NCBI GenBank assembly: GCA_018398765.1
Contig: JAHBMJ010001986.1
Span: 140,026 to 186,013 of the forward strand
DNA from: Chromera velia
Taxonomy: Eukaryota; Sar; Chromeraceae
DNA length: 45,988 bases
Reading direction: 5' to 3'
Of this stretch, positions 10,593-28,031 are shown piece after piece. Positions within the stretch are counted from its first letter, which is position 1; every line of letters starts with the position of its first letter. The notes below the pieces were generated by a model. It was not told the DNA's origin. It saw nothing but the letters and a program-made list of their open reading frames with translations, and made no database searches. A program made the translations under genes and the position numbers.

Positions 10593-11518
10593 AGTTGAAG
10601 TATAGGGTACCAGCCTGCCGCGTATCCTTGCTTGCTTCTGGGCCCGCTGGGCCAAGCGTGCAGGCCGTGCCACGCGGTGCCTAAGCGCCGTGCTGGCTGG
10701 AATGGATTGCCGCGCGCGCATTCGATTTTATACGATTTGTGCCGCGCATATTCAGGACCAGCCGTTCAGATCAATTCACATCGTGCAGCACTAGCTGATC
10801 GAAAGCCGTTTGGTTGTTCGTTCTACTCTGCCTTGACGGACAGAATATTTCATGAAGTAGTTCCACCATCATGAAGATCTAGCTCTGCATTCCGGATGGC
10901 CACTCTTGGTCATCATTCCATTCTGCGGTGTAACAGCACGCTCTGTTGTATCCTTGTTCGTTCAGCTACCATAATGAACTGGGAGTTGAATTGGGCGTCG
11001 AATTGGTAGTACTACCAATTTTTTACTGCCAGTAACTCCCAATTTTGAAAAATTGGTACCTAGTCTAGTGAAAGAAGTACATAGAGTTTGAAGCTAAAAT
11101 TTTGTGTTCGGGCTAGACAGGGGCTCACTAGTTTCTAGCCGCAGTTATTAGACTCTAATTCATTACTAAGAACAAATTCTATGAACACTTAGAGTCACCT
11201 AAAAATTGGGAGTTACCAATTTTTTTCTAGGACTAACTACCAATTTTTAAGAAAATCAACACCCATTTTTTTTTTTAATTCTGGAAGATCTGGTTTTTGC
11301 ATGGTTGTGCAAGAGACTTCAGGCACGGCCTGCACGCTTGGCCCGGCGGACCCAGAAGTAAGCAAGGATACGCGGCAGGCTGGTACCCTACACTTCAACT
11401 GCAATCCATTCCGGCCAGCACGGCGCTTAGGCACCGTGCGGCACGGCCTGCACGCTTGGCCCGGCAGGCCCAGAAGCAAGCAAGGATACGCGGCAGGCTG
11501 GTACCCTATAGTTCAACT
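10593..11518. mobile_element. Fold-back element with 118-bp inverted repeats
   Basis: Positions 10593-10710 recur in reverse complement at 11401-11518, with the same length and few mismatches. The arms are GC-rich (GGGTACCAGCCTGCCGCG, CGTGCAGGCCGTGCC) in an AT-rich setting. A second, partial copy of the right arm (about 11320-11400) stands in tandem with it. The interior has no gene. It holds a perfect 20-bp palindrome at 11001-11020 and AACTCCCAATTTT/AAAATTGGGAGTT words in both orientations. The structure fits a non-autonomous fold-back or MITE-like element. Target-site duplications are not evident: both outer flanks carry AAGTGAA/GATGAATT words that blur the ends. Confidence 0.6.
11001..11020. 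repeat. Perfect 20-bp palindrome
   Basis: AATTGGTAGTACTACCAATT is its own reverse complement. It lies inside the fold-back element. Confidence 0.9.
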
Positions 11519-11524
11519 TGTAAA

Positions 11525-11790
11525 GATGAATTTAAGCAATGAATTTAAGCAATGAATTTAAGTGAATTTAAGTGAATTTTTAAATGAATTTTGATGAAAT
11601 TAGGGCTTCTTAATTCACTTAAATTCACTTAAATTCACGTCTTAAATTCACTTAAATTCATATAAATTCACGGCTTTAATTCACTTAAATTCATATAAAT
11701 TCACGGCTTTAATTCACTTATTCATAAATTCATTCGTCTTAATTCATCAAAATTCATTTTCAAATTCACCTATAAATTCACGTAAATTCA
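11525..11790. repeat. AAATTCAC word-repeat island
   Basis: More than a dozen copies of TTAAATTCAC, ATAAATTCAC and GAATTTAAGTG words with irregular spacing. The first part reads in one orientation and the rest in the other. The same word recurs at 16112-16135. No coding content. Confidence 0.8.
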
Positions 11791-12059
11791 CCGACCGTAT
11801 GGGTCGGACCCCCCTGGGGAGGGGGGTCTATAGCCGACCCATGTTCACTTTTCTGGTGCTTTTCAGAAGTGAGACCAAGTTGATATAAACAGAGTGGCCA
11901 ATCTTCATCCTTAAGAAGTCCTTACTAAAGCCCTGAGTCGGAATCTTGGGGATGCTCTGTGTGTGAGACTCCCAAGGGCTCGAACTTTCTGTGTCTTTCC
12001 ACACCCCGTCTCCTGAGTATGCAGAGTTGCTAATTTGTTGCTCTCCTGTCCGAGCTGGC

Positions 12060-12284
12060 TCACTGGCGAGCGTCCAAATAGCTCAAAAACAGTAGAATCG
12101 TCTTTTTATAGTGCTGTCTCTTCGTTTTGTGCCATCCAGGAGCTTCAGAAACGACCACATCGACCAGGATGTCAACCCGGGTGAAGTGAGATTTATAAAG
12201 GTCAGTCATAACTGGCAGTGAGGTTATGGTTATCCGGCGACATCCATACTCTGCCACTGAAGCTTGCCACTTCATCATTGGCAT
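12060..12284 (-). CDS. Short hypothetical ORF
   Basis: A 74-codon frame begins at an ATG (MPMMKWQASVAEYG) and ends at TGA. The middle, HFTRVDILVDVVVSEAPGW, and a basic KTKRQHYKK have protein-like texture. There is no family match I know, no flanking splice signals I trust and no neighbours. It may be a remnant exon captured in the surrounding repeat segment. Confidence 0.2.
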   Translation of the reverse strand: MPMMKWQASVAEYGCRRITITSLPVMTDLYKSHFTRVDILVDVVVSEAPGWHKTKRQHYKKTILLFLSYLDARQ

Positions 12285-12569
12285 CTAATAAAGGGACACA
12301 CTTCTGAAGACCTCATCTTTTACAGAAGCTTGCCGCCTGGCGGCTTGCTGCTCGTTTTTCAACATCGACCTTCCAATAACGGTTCGGTCTCCACACCGTC
12401 TCCATCACAAAACACACAAGAGGACCGTCCATATATTTCCTTCTTGATATGTTTGTATACCAACGTATCTGTCTTTGTCTTCTTCATGCCTTCACTGGTA
12501 CAGATGGAACCGCTAACACCGCAAGCAGTGCTGCTTGTTTTTTCCGAAAGCGGATTTGCCCGCCCCAGA

Positions 12570-13400
12570 ATAATCTACGGTCCTGTACTCCTAGTAGTTC
12601 TTACTAACCCTAAGTTAGATATAGGTATAGACTACTGAGTCTACTGTCAATTTAGCCTCTAAAAACGCTTGTTTTAAGCTTTTTACAACATGTTGATTCA
12701 AGTTTCTAGGAGTTCTTTATACTTAGATGAGACATTGATGTTGGTTCCCGACGATAGTAAAGTTATGTCCGAGCTTTTGGTTCTCACGTTGACCAAAAAG
12801 CCTAGGAACCGCCTTTTAAGAACTATAAAGGAACCGGAAGGAACAGCCAAGAACCAATAAGAACTAACATTTCTTTGTAAAGAAATATATTTGAAAGAGG
12901 CTGTAGATGGGTTTATAACTGATTAAATGTAGACACAAGTCGTGTTAGCTTGTGCTAGCTCGCTCCCATCCACAAACATGCTTCCATCGACCCTCTTTGC
13001 CCCCTCCCAGAAGATGGCTTCCCTCTTACCCAGTCTAAAGAAGCAAGCAACACTAGTATCACTTAAGCACCAGGAGCGTCTCGGGCCAATTGAGGGACTG
13101 AATTCTTTGTAGTTCCCCAGGCAGATCCTAATAACTTCTTATATAGTTCTTTGGTTCTCATACGGTTCCTACTGGTTTTTTAGGGTTCTTCCATGGATCC
13201 TAAGGTTCCTGTTTAACTTCCTAGCAATTTGGGTATTCATACACTTAATTTAGGTCCTTTGTGGTTCTTATAGCAGCCTCAGTTCAGAGTGGTCAGAAAC
13301 CGTATTTTAAGAACTTATAGGAACCAAAACGCTGGACACCTACTTTTTGCGTGAGAACTAGTGGGAACCGGTCAAGAACCAAGCTAAAACATGTCACAAT
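12570..13400. repeat. GGTTCTT/AAGAACC word-repeat island
   Basis: Short words GGTTCTTA, GGTTCC, AAGAACC and AGGAACC recur many times in both orientations, for example around 12815-12870, 13140-13210 and 13300-13382. The flanks 13400-13820 show no supported gene. A near-palindrome GGGCCGCACTGTG / CACAGTGGCCC lies at 13501-13526. Confidence 0.6.
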
Positions 13401-13830
13401 AGACTTTTCAGACATTATTCTATATTTTATTTGATCAATTTTCTTTTAGACAGAATCTGTTTATCACTTTTGATACTAAAAACCAAGTGGGCATTACTAT
13501 GGGCCGCACTGTGTGTCACAGTGGCCCTATAGAGAATAATCGGTCAGTTTGGCGTACGTGCCCGATCCTTCGAAGAAGGAGAGGGCTTCTCCAAAGTCCA
13601 AAAAGCTAAGGAGTGTCTTACTATGAGTGCACAGCACCCGCTTGTTACAGTGTTTAAGTCTCGGCTCGCCGTTTTGCTGATTGGTTGATTTTCATGGAGA
13701 TGCACACATATATAGACAAGCATACAGACTGCTGCAGCACAGACCTTCGACGTTTTCTTTTCACTCCATTTGCCCAGTATCAACCATCACGTGTCAATTC
13801 CCTGGACGAGGAAGAGTCTCCAACTAAAGG

Positions 13831-14500
13831 TGTGTGTATATGTATATGTATGTGTATGTATGTGTGTATGTATATGTGTGTGTGTGTATGTGTGTGTGTG
13901 TGTATGTGTGTGTGTGTGTGTATATATGTGTGTGTGTGTATGTGCGTGAATATACAAGTGGTAGTATGTATCTCGGTGTATCTGCATTTCCATGCTCAGT
14001 AGTATCAAAGCAGAGGTCAAAGCAAGAGATGCCAACAAGCTGATAGTGTGCAGATGTGTCACTTCTGTACGATGGAACACTGTTTCTCTTCCATATCTGC
14101 TTTCTCTTCTTTAATATTTTCAACCAATGCTAAATTGATTCGATGTGTGTATGTGTGTGTGCGTGTATATATATGTGTGTGTATGTGTATGTGTATGTGT
14201 GTGTGTGTGTGTGTGTGTGCGTGCGTGAATGTACAAGTGGTAGTGCGTATCTCGGTGTATCTGCATTTCCATACTCGGTACGGCTCAGTAGTGTCAAAAC
14301 AGAGGTCAAAGCAAGAGATGCCGACAACCTGGTGGTGTGCAGATGTGTCACCTCTGTGCGATGCAACTGTTACACCGTTTCTCTTCAATACCTGCTCTCT
14401 CTTCTTTAACATTTTCAAACAATTTTGAATTGATTCGATGTGTGTGTATGTGTATGTGTGTGTGTGTGTGTATGTGTGTATGTGTGGGCTCTTTGGAGGC
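13831..14500. repeat. GT/GTAT microsatellites with a duplicated unit of about 279 bp
   Basis: Two tandem copies begin CGTGAATRTACAAGTGGTAG at 13945 and 14224. Each runs through CATTTCCATRCTC, CAGAGGTCAAAGCAAGAG and GTGTCAC to a TTGATTCGATGTGTGT tail. GT/GTAT arrays precede each copy and follow the second. Differences of roughly one tenth show the duplication is not fresh. Open frames in it are only microsatellite translations. Confidence 0.8.
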
Positions 14501-14889
14501 CCACAGTCGGAAATCATAAATTACTCTTCCCACTGTCTTGTGTATGAGAGAATCGATCTGCCAGTCCCAAAGCGGATCCAAGAAATGATCTAAATTGACT
14601 TAGATTCCAATGCACTTTTTTATATAACATTCGAGTTGCACTTTGCTAATGCAGTTTACTGCTGCCAGGGTCACCGTAGCCCTAGGGGGGGCCTCGCAAA
14701 AACTTTTACTGCACTGCCCCGGCCTTTGATACAATTCACAAAACTGCATGAGTTTTAACTTATAGACAATTAATGCTAGGTCCTAGGCTAGGTCAATGAA
14801 AATATTTTTTTGTCTTAAATTAAACAATTGATCTAGACGTATCACAGTAAAAAAAAAAAGTAATCCAGAATTGGCTTAAATTTATTTTT

Positions 14890-15100
14890 TTTTTTTTTTT
14901 TTTTGCGCAACACCTAAGCAACACTTGTGCAACACCAAAACAACACTTATGCAACACTTGAACAACAGTTGTTTGTCACCTAACTACACTGGAACTATAG
15001 TGTATCACAATGAGAATTTCTAGAACCTTTTGTGTCACAATGATTTATCATACAATAATTGTGATTTTAAGAACTTTCGATTGATTCAATTAAATCACAC
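14890..15100. repeat. CAACACTT and TGTGTCACAATG word island
   Basis: After a T run, GCAACAC(C/T)T repeats about six times (14910-14970), followed by TGTGTCACAATG words (15000-15045). TTGTGTCAC words return at 15770-15830. No gene. Confidence 0.6.
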
Positions 15101-15231
15101 TTATATGTGAAAAAATAAGTTGTAGATTCAAAGTTGCATGTTTATGGTGTTTAACGCGGCTTAACACGCTAGTTAACATGCGTCGTGGGGTACATGTTTA
15201 GCATGTCGCTCGTGAGCATTAGTGAGCATGA

Positions 15232-15600
15232 TCGAGTGAGTGAGTGAGTGAGTGAGGTACTAGTAAGTGATCGAGTGATTAAGTGACTCATTGAGTGAGT
15301 GAGTGAGTGAGTAAGTCAGATGAGTGAGTGAGTAAGTGAGTAAGTCAGATGAGTGAGTGATTGAGTGAGTGGGTGAATGAATGAATGAATGAGTGAGTGA
15401 GTGAGTGAGTAAGTAATCGAGTGAGTGAGGTAGGTGAATGAATGAGTGAGTGAGCGAGTAATTATAAGTGAGTGAGTGAATGAGTAAGTGAGTGAGGTGA
15501 GTGAGGTCACTGAGGTAACATGGGTGAGTGAGTGAATGAGTGAGGTGAGTGACTAGGTGAGTGACTGAGTAAGGTGAGTGCTAGGGTGAATGAATGTAGA
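15232..15600. repeat. (GTGA)n minisatellite
   Basis: Imperfect GTGAGTGA/GAATGAAT array with AGTAAGT and TGAGGT variants. It contains many GTGAGT and GTAAGT strings by composition only. Confidence 0.9.
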
Positions 15601-16179
15601 AGAATAGTATAAACTTTAATAACTGTGAAGACTTTAAGTCACTTTGAAAATTTAGGATCACTTGATCTCTAGGAGATTGTCTAAATACCTTCACGTTGCT
15701 TTTTTGTGTAATAATTTCATCGTACTTAAGTTATTCTAAGTATTTCATCACACCTATTGTGACATAATTATTTGTGTCACCGGTACTAGTGTATAGGGTA
15801 TTGTGTCACAATTTGAATTGTATCACACTATAGTTTCAGTGTATACCTAACATTGTCGGGTTTCAAAAAAAAAAAAATAAATGAGAAAGGGCTTAAATTT
15901 AATATTATTTTTTTTTCTCTGTGATAGGCCTAGCAATTGATAGGTTTTCTAACTTAGATTTTACTCTAGATTTTACTGGTCGTTCAACATAATTTTTGAC
16001 TCTAGAGGTGGGGACTTTAGAGAGAGGGGGGGGGGTCCGACCTGGATGCTTAGGTGTTAGGGGGTGGGGGGGGGGTCCGACCCGTACGGTCGGTTTTAAT
16101 TTTTTTTATGGTCCCTTAAATTCACTTAAATTTATCTCTAGATTCAGACAGACAGACGCCATGGCAGTTCACATACAAG

Positions 16180-18422
16180 AGAATAACAGGCACATGCAAT
16201 ACAATTTTTCTTTTGCTGTTCGTTATTGCTCGAATGGAAGTGCTCAGTGTTGTTTTTGTTGACTTCACACGGGTTTTTGACGAAGTGAGGCTGGAAAAGT
16301 TAAAAGAGAAATTGAGAAAGGCAGGGGTGGAGGAAGGTCTGATCAGATGGGTTGAGGCCTCTCTGGAAAAAGTGAGGGCACGGGTGAAGGGAACGAGCAT
16401 GTGGTACCCGGAAGACAAAGGACTCAAGCAAAGAGGCCCGAGCGGCCCTTCCCCTTACTCTGTGTACACACATGACTTGCCAGAGGAAGTAGGAAAGAGG
16501 AGAGGACAGAGATGACAGACCGACAGACAGAGGCCAAAGGTGCCGGCAGGAGAAAACGGGAGGTGGGTCGATTTCCTTGCCTCTCTGTTTGCAGATGACA
16601 CAACACTCCTCGAATCCTCAGATAGACAGTTGAACCTTCTTCTTTCGAACCTTGTAGCCTTTGCAGAACCTCTTCGTCTTCTATTCTCTGACAAGTTGAG
16701 ATTGGTCCGGTTTGGCCGCATCGCATCAAGAAAGAAAGAAGAAGTTAGACTGGGGGAGATAGTGATGAAAGAAGCAAGAGAGCAACCCTACTTGGGACTA
16801 GTCCTATCCGCCGACTGCAACCTAGAAACCATGATGGAAGCGCGGTCAATCAAAGCAGAGAGATGCATGCAGGGACTGATAGGGAAGATAGGAAGGGAGG
16901 GAGGGATTCCACCTGCTGATTGCTTCAATATATTTAAACAGACAGTGCGCGCCGTATGGTTGTATGGATGCAAAATCTGTGCATACCCAGATAGCGCGTA
17001 TGCAGAATTCGACGAGAAGCAAAGGAGATTTATCAGGTTTGTTTTGCGTTTAAGAAAGAAAGAGAATTGTGACACGCTGATAATGGAAGGAGGTTTCATT
17101 CCGATCGATCTTGAAGTGGCTTCCAGAACGATCCGGTGGGCAGGGAAGGCTTTAAAGGAGAGAAGAAACGAAGCGGTAGGGCAGGCAATCCTCACATGCC
17201 TGAGAGAGAGGATAGAGAACGAAATGGGGGGGGGAGAGGAATGCATCCTTTTCATCTTTTCCCTCATCTGAAACAATGTGCACAGGCACTCTACACAGAC
17301 AGAGGAATGCACCCTTTTGCAAGAGAAAGACTAAAAGGAAGCGTAGGGCAGAGAGGAACACAGGTAGTCAACGAGAGAGTGGACGGGATAGAGAGATGGC
17401 TGCTGAAGAGAACAAAAAATGAGCTAGACGAGAAGAAGAGAGAGGCGTTTGCACATAGAATAGAAAGAAACATAAGAGAAAAGAGCAGTCAGGAGAAGGC
17501 AGAACTCACAGGAGTGATGATGGCTGACGTGCACAGAAAGGTCTCAAACGGAAACCGTCTCCACCTTTCTTTGTTTGAAGACAGAGCAGGTAGAAAGGTT
17601 GGCTCGACAATGAAAATAGACAGAGAGAGAATAGGGAGAGCCCTTTTTTGCTATACGAGAGTGGCACCACGATCATAACACAGGGGGAGAGCAGCATGCA
17701 GGGTGGGAGACAGGGCTGTGGCTGCGACTCAGGGAAAAATTCCGGTAAGGGGGGGAGAGAAGGTGCCGTTACAGAAAAGGATGTGCCTGTTCTGTCGAGG
17801 GTGGTTGGGAATCGAGGTGGTGGAAGATGAAATCCATCTGGTGACAGAATGTCCTGTTTTTGACAGAGAGAGAGCAGAGATGTTCAGAAAGATAGAAGAG
17901 AAATGGGATAGCAAGATGGAAGAAAGAGCCAGAAAGGCAGCCACAGAAAGAGAAGGGCTCAACAGAGAAGAGGGAAAAAGGGACAACTCGACGCTATTCT
18001 GTTTTCTGTTGAATGAATGTCATGCTAGAGTGGATAAGTTTTTAGGATGGGCGTCATTCAGACGGAGGGTGTTTGAGGAGTGTCCAGGACGGTACGGATA
18101 CATAGAGGGAGACGCTCTGGCGGCCAGACATGCAGAAATCACCGGAAGGCAGCGGGCGATCGAGAGACTAACAAAAGAATATGAGGAGACAATTGATAAC
18201 TTAGAGACGACCGAAGGAGGGTTAGGGTGGGGAAGGAGAGAGCTGCAGAAGAAGATTGATAAAGCAAACAAAAAGAGCGAGGAAACCCAAATTACATGCC
18301 GTTTCAGATTAACTTTCAGGCCGGAAAGCCAACGCGGATCCAGAGCCGTGGCTCGAACAATGAACAATCATGCAGCAGCGGCCAGGCAACAGACTTTGGC
18401 GGGCCCCGAAGGCGGGGTCTGA
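16180..18422 (+). pseudogene. LINE retrotransposon, reverse transcriptase to C-terminal zinc knuckle, three lesions
   Basis: One frame reads VVFVDFTRVFDEV (family FxKAFDxV), then GLKQRGPSGPSPYSVYTHDL (family GxxQGxxLSPxLFxxYxNDL), then LFADDTTLL, the catalytic YADD block with Phe for Tyr. It continues to 17271 and is crossed only by TGA at 16513-16515. At the G9 run 17226-17234 the frame shifts; the new frame runs to 18422 with one TAA at 17676-17678. The far C-terminus has CLFCRG, then IHLVTEC, a C-x2-C...H-x4-C knuckle typical of LINE ORF2 ends. The 5' end, including any APE endonuclease, is missing. The GLKQ block has lost the Gly-Gly and Leu usually found after Q, so activity is unlikely. 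After the ORF comes a short 3' tail with ATCAATCAATCAATGAATC near 18508, which may be the element's terminal simple repeat. Confidence 0.85.
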
Positions 18423-19110
18423 TACCTCAGCTTAGGCTGGGGAACACCCCGCCCTGCTAGCTCTGGCGACAGATAGACATAGCGGGAAGGCCCTAGGGCG
18501 GAACATATCAATCAATCAATGAATCTAAGTTAAGTAAAAAAAATGAATTTAATAATTGTGGCAGGGTAATTGAAGCTATAGACAGTGCAAGTCGAGGCCC
18601 AGCAGTGGACCGCGGGGCAACCCAGAACATAAATCCCAATCCTGATCCTAAAATAGGCTACAAGTGATCTTTCTATTTGAAATCACTGACAATGTAACTC
18701 AATGTATTGAATTTGAATATTAAAAAAAAATAAATATTTAAGCTAATCATTTAAATGAAATGCAATGTTACTGTATCAAATGATGCTGTTATATATAACG
18801 CCCCACTATCACGCGCGACGCGGTTTGCATGAGGTAACATGGCTTTTAGTAAGTTTTAGATATCTTCCAGATGGCTTCCGGCCTGTCACAGGAAGACTTA
18901 GACCGTAAGTTATGTATGGACAAGAGAAGTGCATACGGTCACTAAAGGTTGATCGAGAGATGAAAGAAGATGGGACCCTTTGTGCTTCCAGGCAGCGAGG
19001 CTTTCTTCCTTATTTCCATAAAGGCAGAAAAATTGCTTCTCGATCCCTCCCAGAAAGAGAGAGGGGAAAAGAGAAAGAGGAAGAGACTGACGCCACCCCT
19101 GTCTTCCCCG

Positions 19111-19144
<34 letters not shown>

Positions 19145-21704
19145 GCTTTCCCGCTATCTCTTGCCGCCAGCCTCCGTGCCCGCCTAACCGCGTAATATTC
19201 TCTCCTTTTGATCCGTGTGTTTGCAATTTATTGTCTATCCGTGCTCTCGTCGTTGAAATGGAAAAAATGACTCCCCAGCGACGTAATTGACTTGCGGAGC
19301 GAAGGAACGAAACGGAGGAAGGACCCATGAACGAACGGGCTTGCATATGCATGCACACACAACAGAAGGGGAGAGGGCGGAAAAGAGATGTGCAGACACG
19401 GAAGGACGGGGTGACCGACGGCTGAAAGAAAGCTCGGGCCCCGGGGGGGTAATTGACCTAGCTTGCCGACTCTCTCTCGAGTTTGTCTGCAGTCCTCAGG
19501 ACTGCATGTGGCATAGGCACGTTCCGTGGGGGAAAGTCAAGGAGGAAAGAAAGAAACGGGGAGGTAGGAGAAGGCGACTGCATCTAGAGCTCTGCTGGGT
19601 GAAGACACAGACGAGATCGATCTCAGTGTTCTTGTGGTTGTTATACCATCTTCTTCTTCTCTGTTCTCCGTCTCTGGACGCAGGCCCAAACAAGAGAGCA
19701 GACATGCAAAAGAAGTTGAAGATTAGGGGAAAGCGGGCAGAGTGAAGCTTTACTTTTACACCCTTGAATTAAACGAAAATGCTTCCTCTGCCGCATCCGC
19801 TTTCTCCCCTTCCGATCCCACGAAAGCACTCCTGCCTGCCTGCCTGCTTGGGCCGGATGGGTGTTGAAAGAAGCCCAAGGCTCTCCAGCGATGCAAATTG
19901 ACGTGAGTAAGTTCTTTCTTCTCATGGAGCCAGCAGCCTCCTCTGCATCGGCCTGTGGATAGATCCAACCAACAGAATTTATTTATTTTTCCTTCTGGAT
20001 GCCGCAGTGCCGGTGAAAGGCACCAAAGGAGGGGGAGGGGGAAGGGAGGGAAGATCGGGCGGATGAATGGATGATAAGGAAGGAAGGACGATTCTGTCAG
20101 TCTATCCGTGTCTGCAGTTTGCACATATGACCGATCCATCCAAAGGACCGGGCTTTAGACGGACATCTCTTTGGTTGAATTGGCATCAACTGATTACTTG
20201 TCAGTCAAAACGAATGAAGTGGACACGGGTGACATGCCGGGAAGTAGGGAGGACATGCACTGGTTGGAGCACAAATTTTGTCTTTCTGCTGTCGGTCTCC
20301 CCGATGCTTCCTGTTGCTTGCTGCGTTTCTCTGCATGATTCAAGCGAAAAAACGACTTGTCCTCCTCTCCCCAAGCTCGCTTCCTTCCCAACAAGCGGGG
20401 CGCGGGGCCGGAAAGACAGCAGACGCAACATGTTCTCATGCCACATTAAAAGGCACAGACAGACACACAAATGAACAAAGACGGGCACAGACACCGACAG
20501 AAATGCAGGCACACTCACTCACTCACACACACACACACACACACGCACGCAATGATTCGCCCGGCTTCCGCACCAAAGCTGCGCGCCTCACCCTCGCTCG
20601 ATAGAAATTATGAAACGAAGCAACGAAAAGCGACGAACAACCAGGAGGGTGAGGAAAGGGGAGGGCCAAGATCGATCGAGAGAGTTCAAATTAGAAGTCA
20701 ACAGAAGAGAAGACATCAATAAGGAGGATGGAGGAGAAGGATGGACCAAGAAAGGAAACTGCGAACGAAGGCACAAAGACACAAAATAAAGGGTCAAGGG
20801 GAAATGCACAAAGCATGTGTGGAAGTGGGAAAGACAGAACGAAGAAAGGAAGGCTGTAAGAGGAAGACCAAAACCGACAGATAGAAAGATGATGCGGATG
20901 TCTTTTCTCTGTTTCCCCCCCTCTCCCCAGCCATAAAGAAATGTGAGAGAAGAAAAGAGAAGAGAAAAGAAACAAACGAGGGAACGACGGATGTCAAAGA
21001 AAAGAAAAGAAAAAGTCGGCGGCTTCGGGGCGTGGAGGAACGTCCGTGACTTCGCCTAGCTGGATTTTTCTTTCATGTGCAGTAGTCTTTGTAGTCTTCC
21101 CTACCTTTCAACCTACCCTACCCGCCTTCCATCCCCGATCCTCTTCTTCTCTTTCCTTCGAGTTGGTATGGGCAAGTCGCCCTGAGTGACATTCCAGGGC
21201 CAGCATGGAGAAAAGAAAAACGACTCAACCCACATCACCCTTCCTTCACACTCTCTACCTCCATCGCTCTCTTCTCTTGTCTTCTCACTCACGCACGTGC
21301 CCCCCCTCATGACCTGTGGGTGAGTGACAGACAAATCGAATTCAATCCTCCAAGGAACGAAGAAAAAGAGGCAACAGGAAGAGAGACATAAAAAGACCAC
21401 ACGCACAAACACATACACAAATAGAAGAGGTCTATCACTGCCAAATAACGCCCCACCATCTCCCCCCTTCTCTCATTTTTGCCATCCCGTGAGAAAAGGG
21501 TTTCAAAAGGAACAACTGCCAGCACCTAGCGGCGAGAGAAAAAAGGTGCCGAATGGAGAAAGAAAGAGATTGCAGACGAGGGTAGAAGTCGGGAAAGAAT
21601 TCAGATGGGAAAGAACATGGGAGCCGGGAGAGGGGAGAGTCCAGAAAGCCGGACGTCTCTATGTCTGCCCCTCCAAATGTCTATCTATCTGTCTGTTAAT
21701 TTAC
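18423..21704. other. Long stretch without a supported gene
   Basis: The first part is the 3' tail of the LINE and an AT-rich flank. Later parts hold (CCTG)n at 19107-19142, GAAAGA-rich purine blocks (20640-21010), (CA)n at 20520-20545 and CT-rich blocks. Several open frames on both strands reach 70-150 codons, and some have plausible acceptor sites, such as the minus piece at about 19845-19755 ending FSFNSRV. None shows a motif or a phase-consistent chain. It may hold introns, UTRs or an unrecognised gene. Confidence 0.4.
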
Positions 21705-27745
<6,041 letters not shown>

Positions 27746-28031
27746 CTGAGAAAGGGACAGGGCTGCAGGCGGACCGGTAAGCCACCAACAGCCAGAGAGA
27801 CAGGCAGCAGGCAGACAACAAGTGCTCCAGACACGAACGCAAACAGACAGGCAAGTACGAAGCTTCGCAGATAGACGCCAACACGTACAGATCAAAGCGT
27901 TCTGACTGGCTCATGAACAACCGAGCACAGAGATCGAAGGGGGAGAGAGAGTCGGGCACAAAGAGGGCAAGATTCAGAGAGAACAACTGCCTGTCATCAA
28001 GTCTAGTCCATCCCTCTTCGATGGAGACCAT

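Larger units (their letters stand above)
11791..16093. mobile_element. Segment bounded by inverted CCGACCGTAYGGGTCGG sites
   Basis: The left site at 11791-11814 reads CCGACCGTATGGGTCGG then ACCCCCC. The right site at 16070-16093 is the reverse complement with one change. A partial second copy of the right site (GGGGGGTCCGACC) lies at 16030-16043. AAATTCAC words lie outside both ends. The 4.3 kb between contains no gene I can name: a 74-codon minus frame, GGTTCTT/AAGAACC islands, a GT-rich duplication and (GTGA)n repeats. It could be a large non-autonomous element with terminal inverted repeats, or two independent copies of a small dispersed repeat. Confidence 0.35.

Noticed and set aside
13685-14517. 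Frames made of MCVCVCV or HTHTHT
   Set aside because: Pure translations of GT microsatellites.
46-16515. TGA read as Trp or another amino acid in retroelement frames
   Set aside because: The TGA at 46-48 and 16513-16515 does not sit at conserved Trp positions, TAG and TAA also interrupt the elements, and host exons use TGA as a normal stop.
18942-20518. Several minus and plus frames of 70-150 codons
   Set aside because: No motif, no consistent splice phases, and composition follows CT- and GA-rich repeats.
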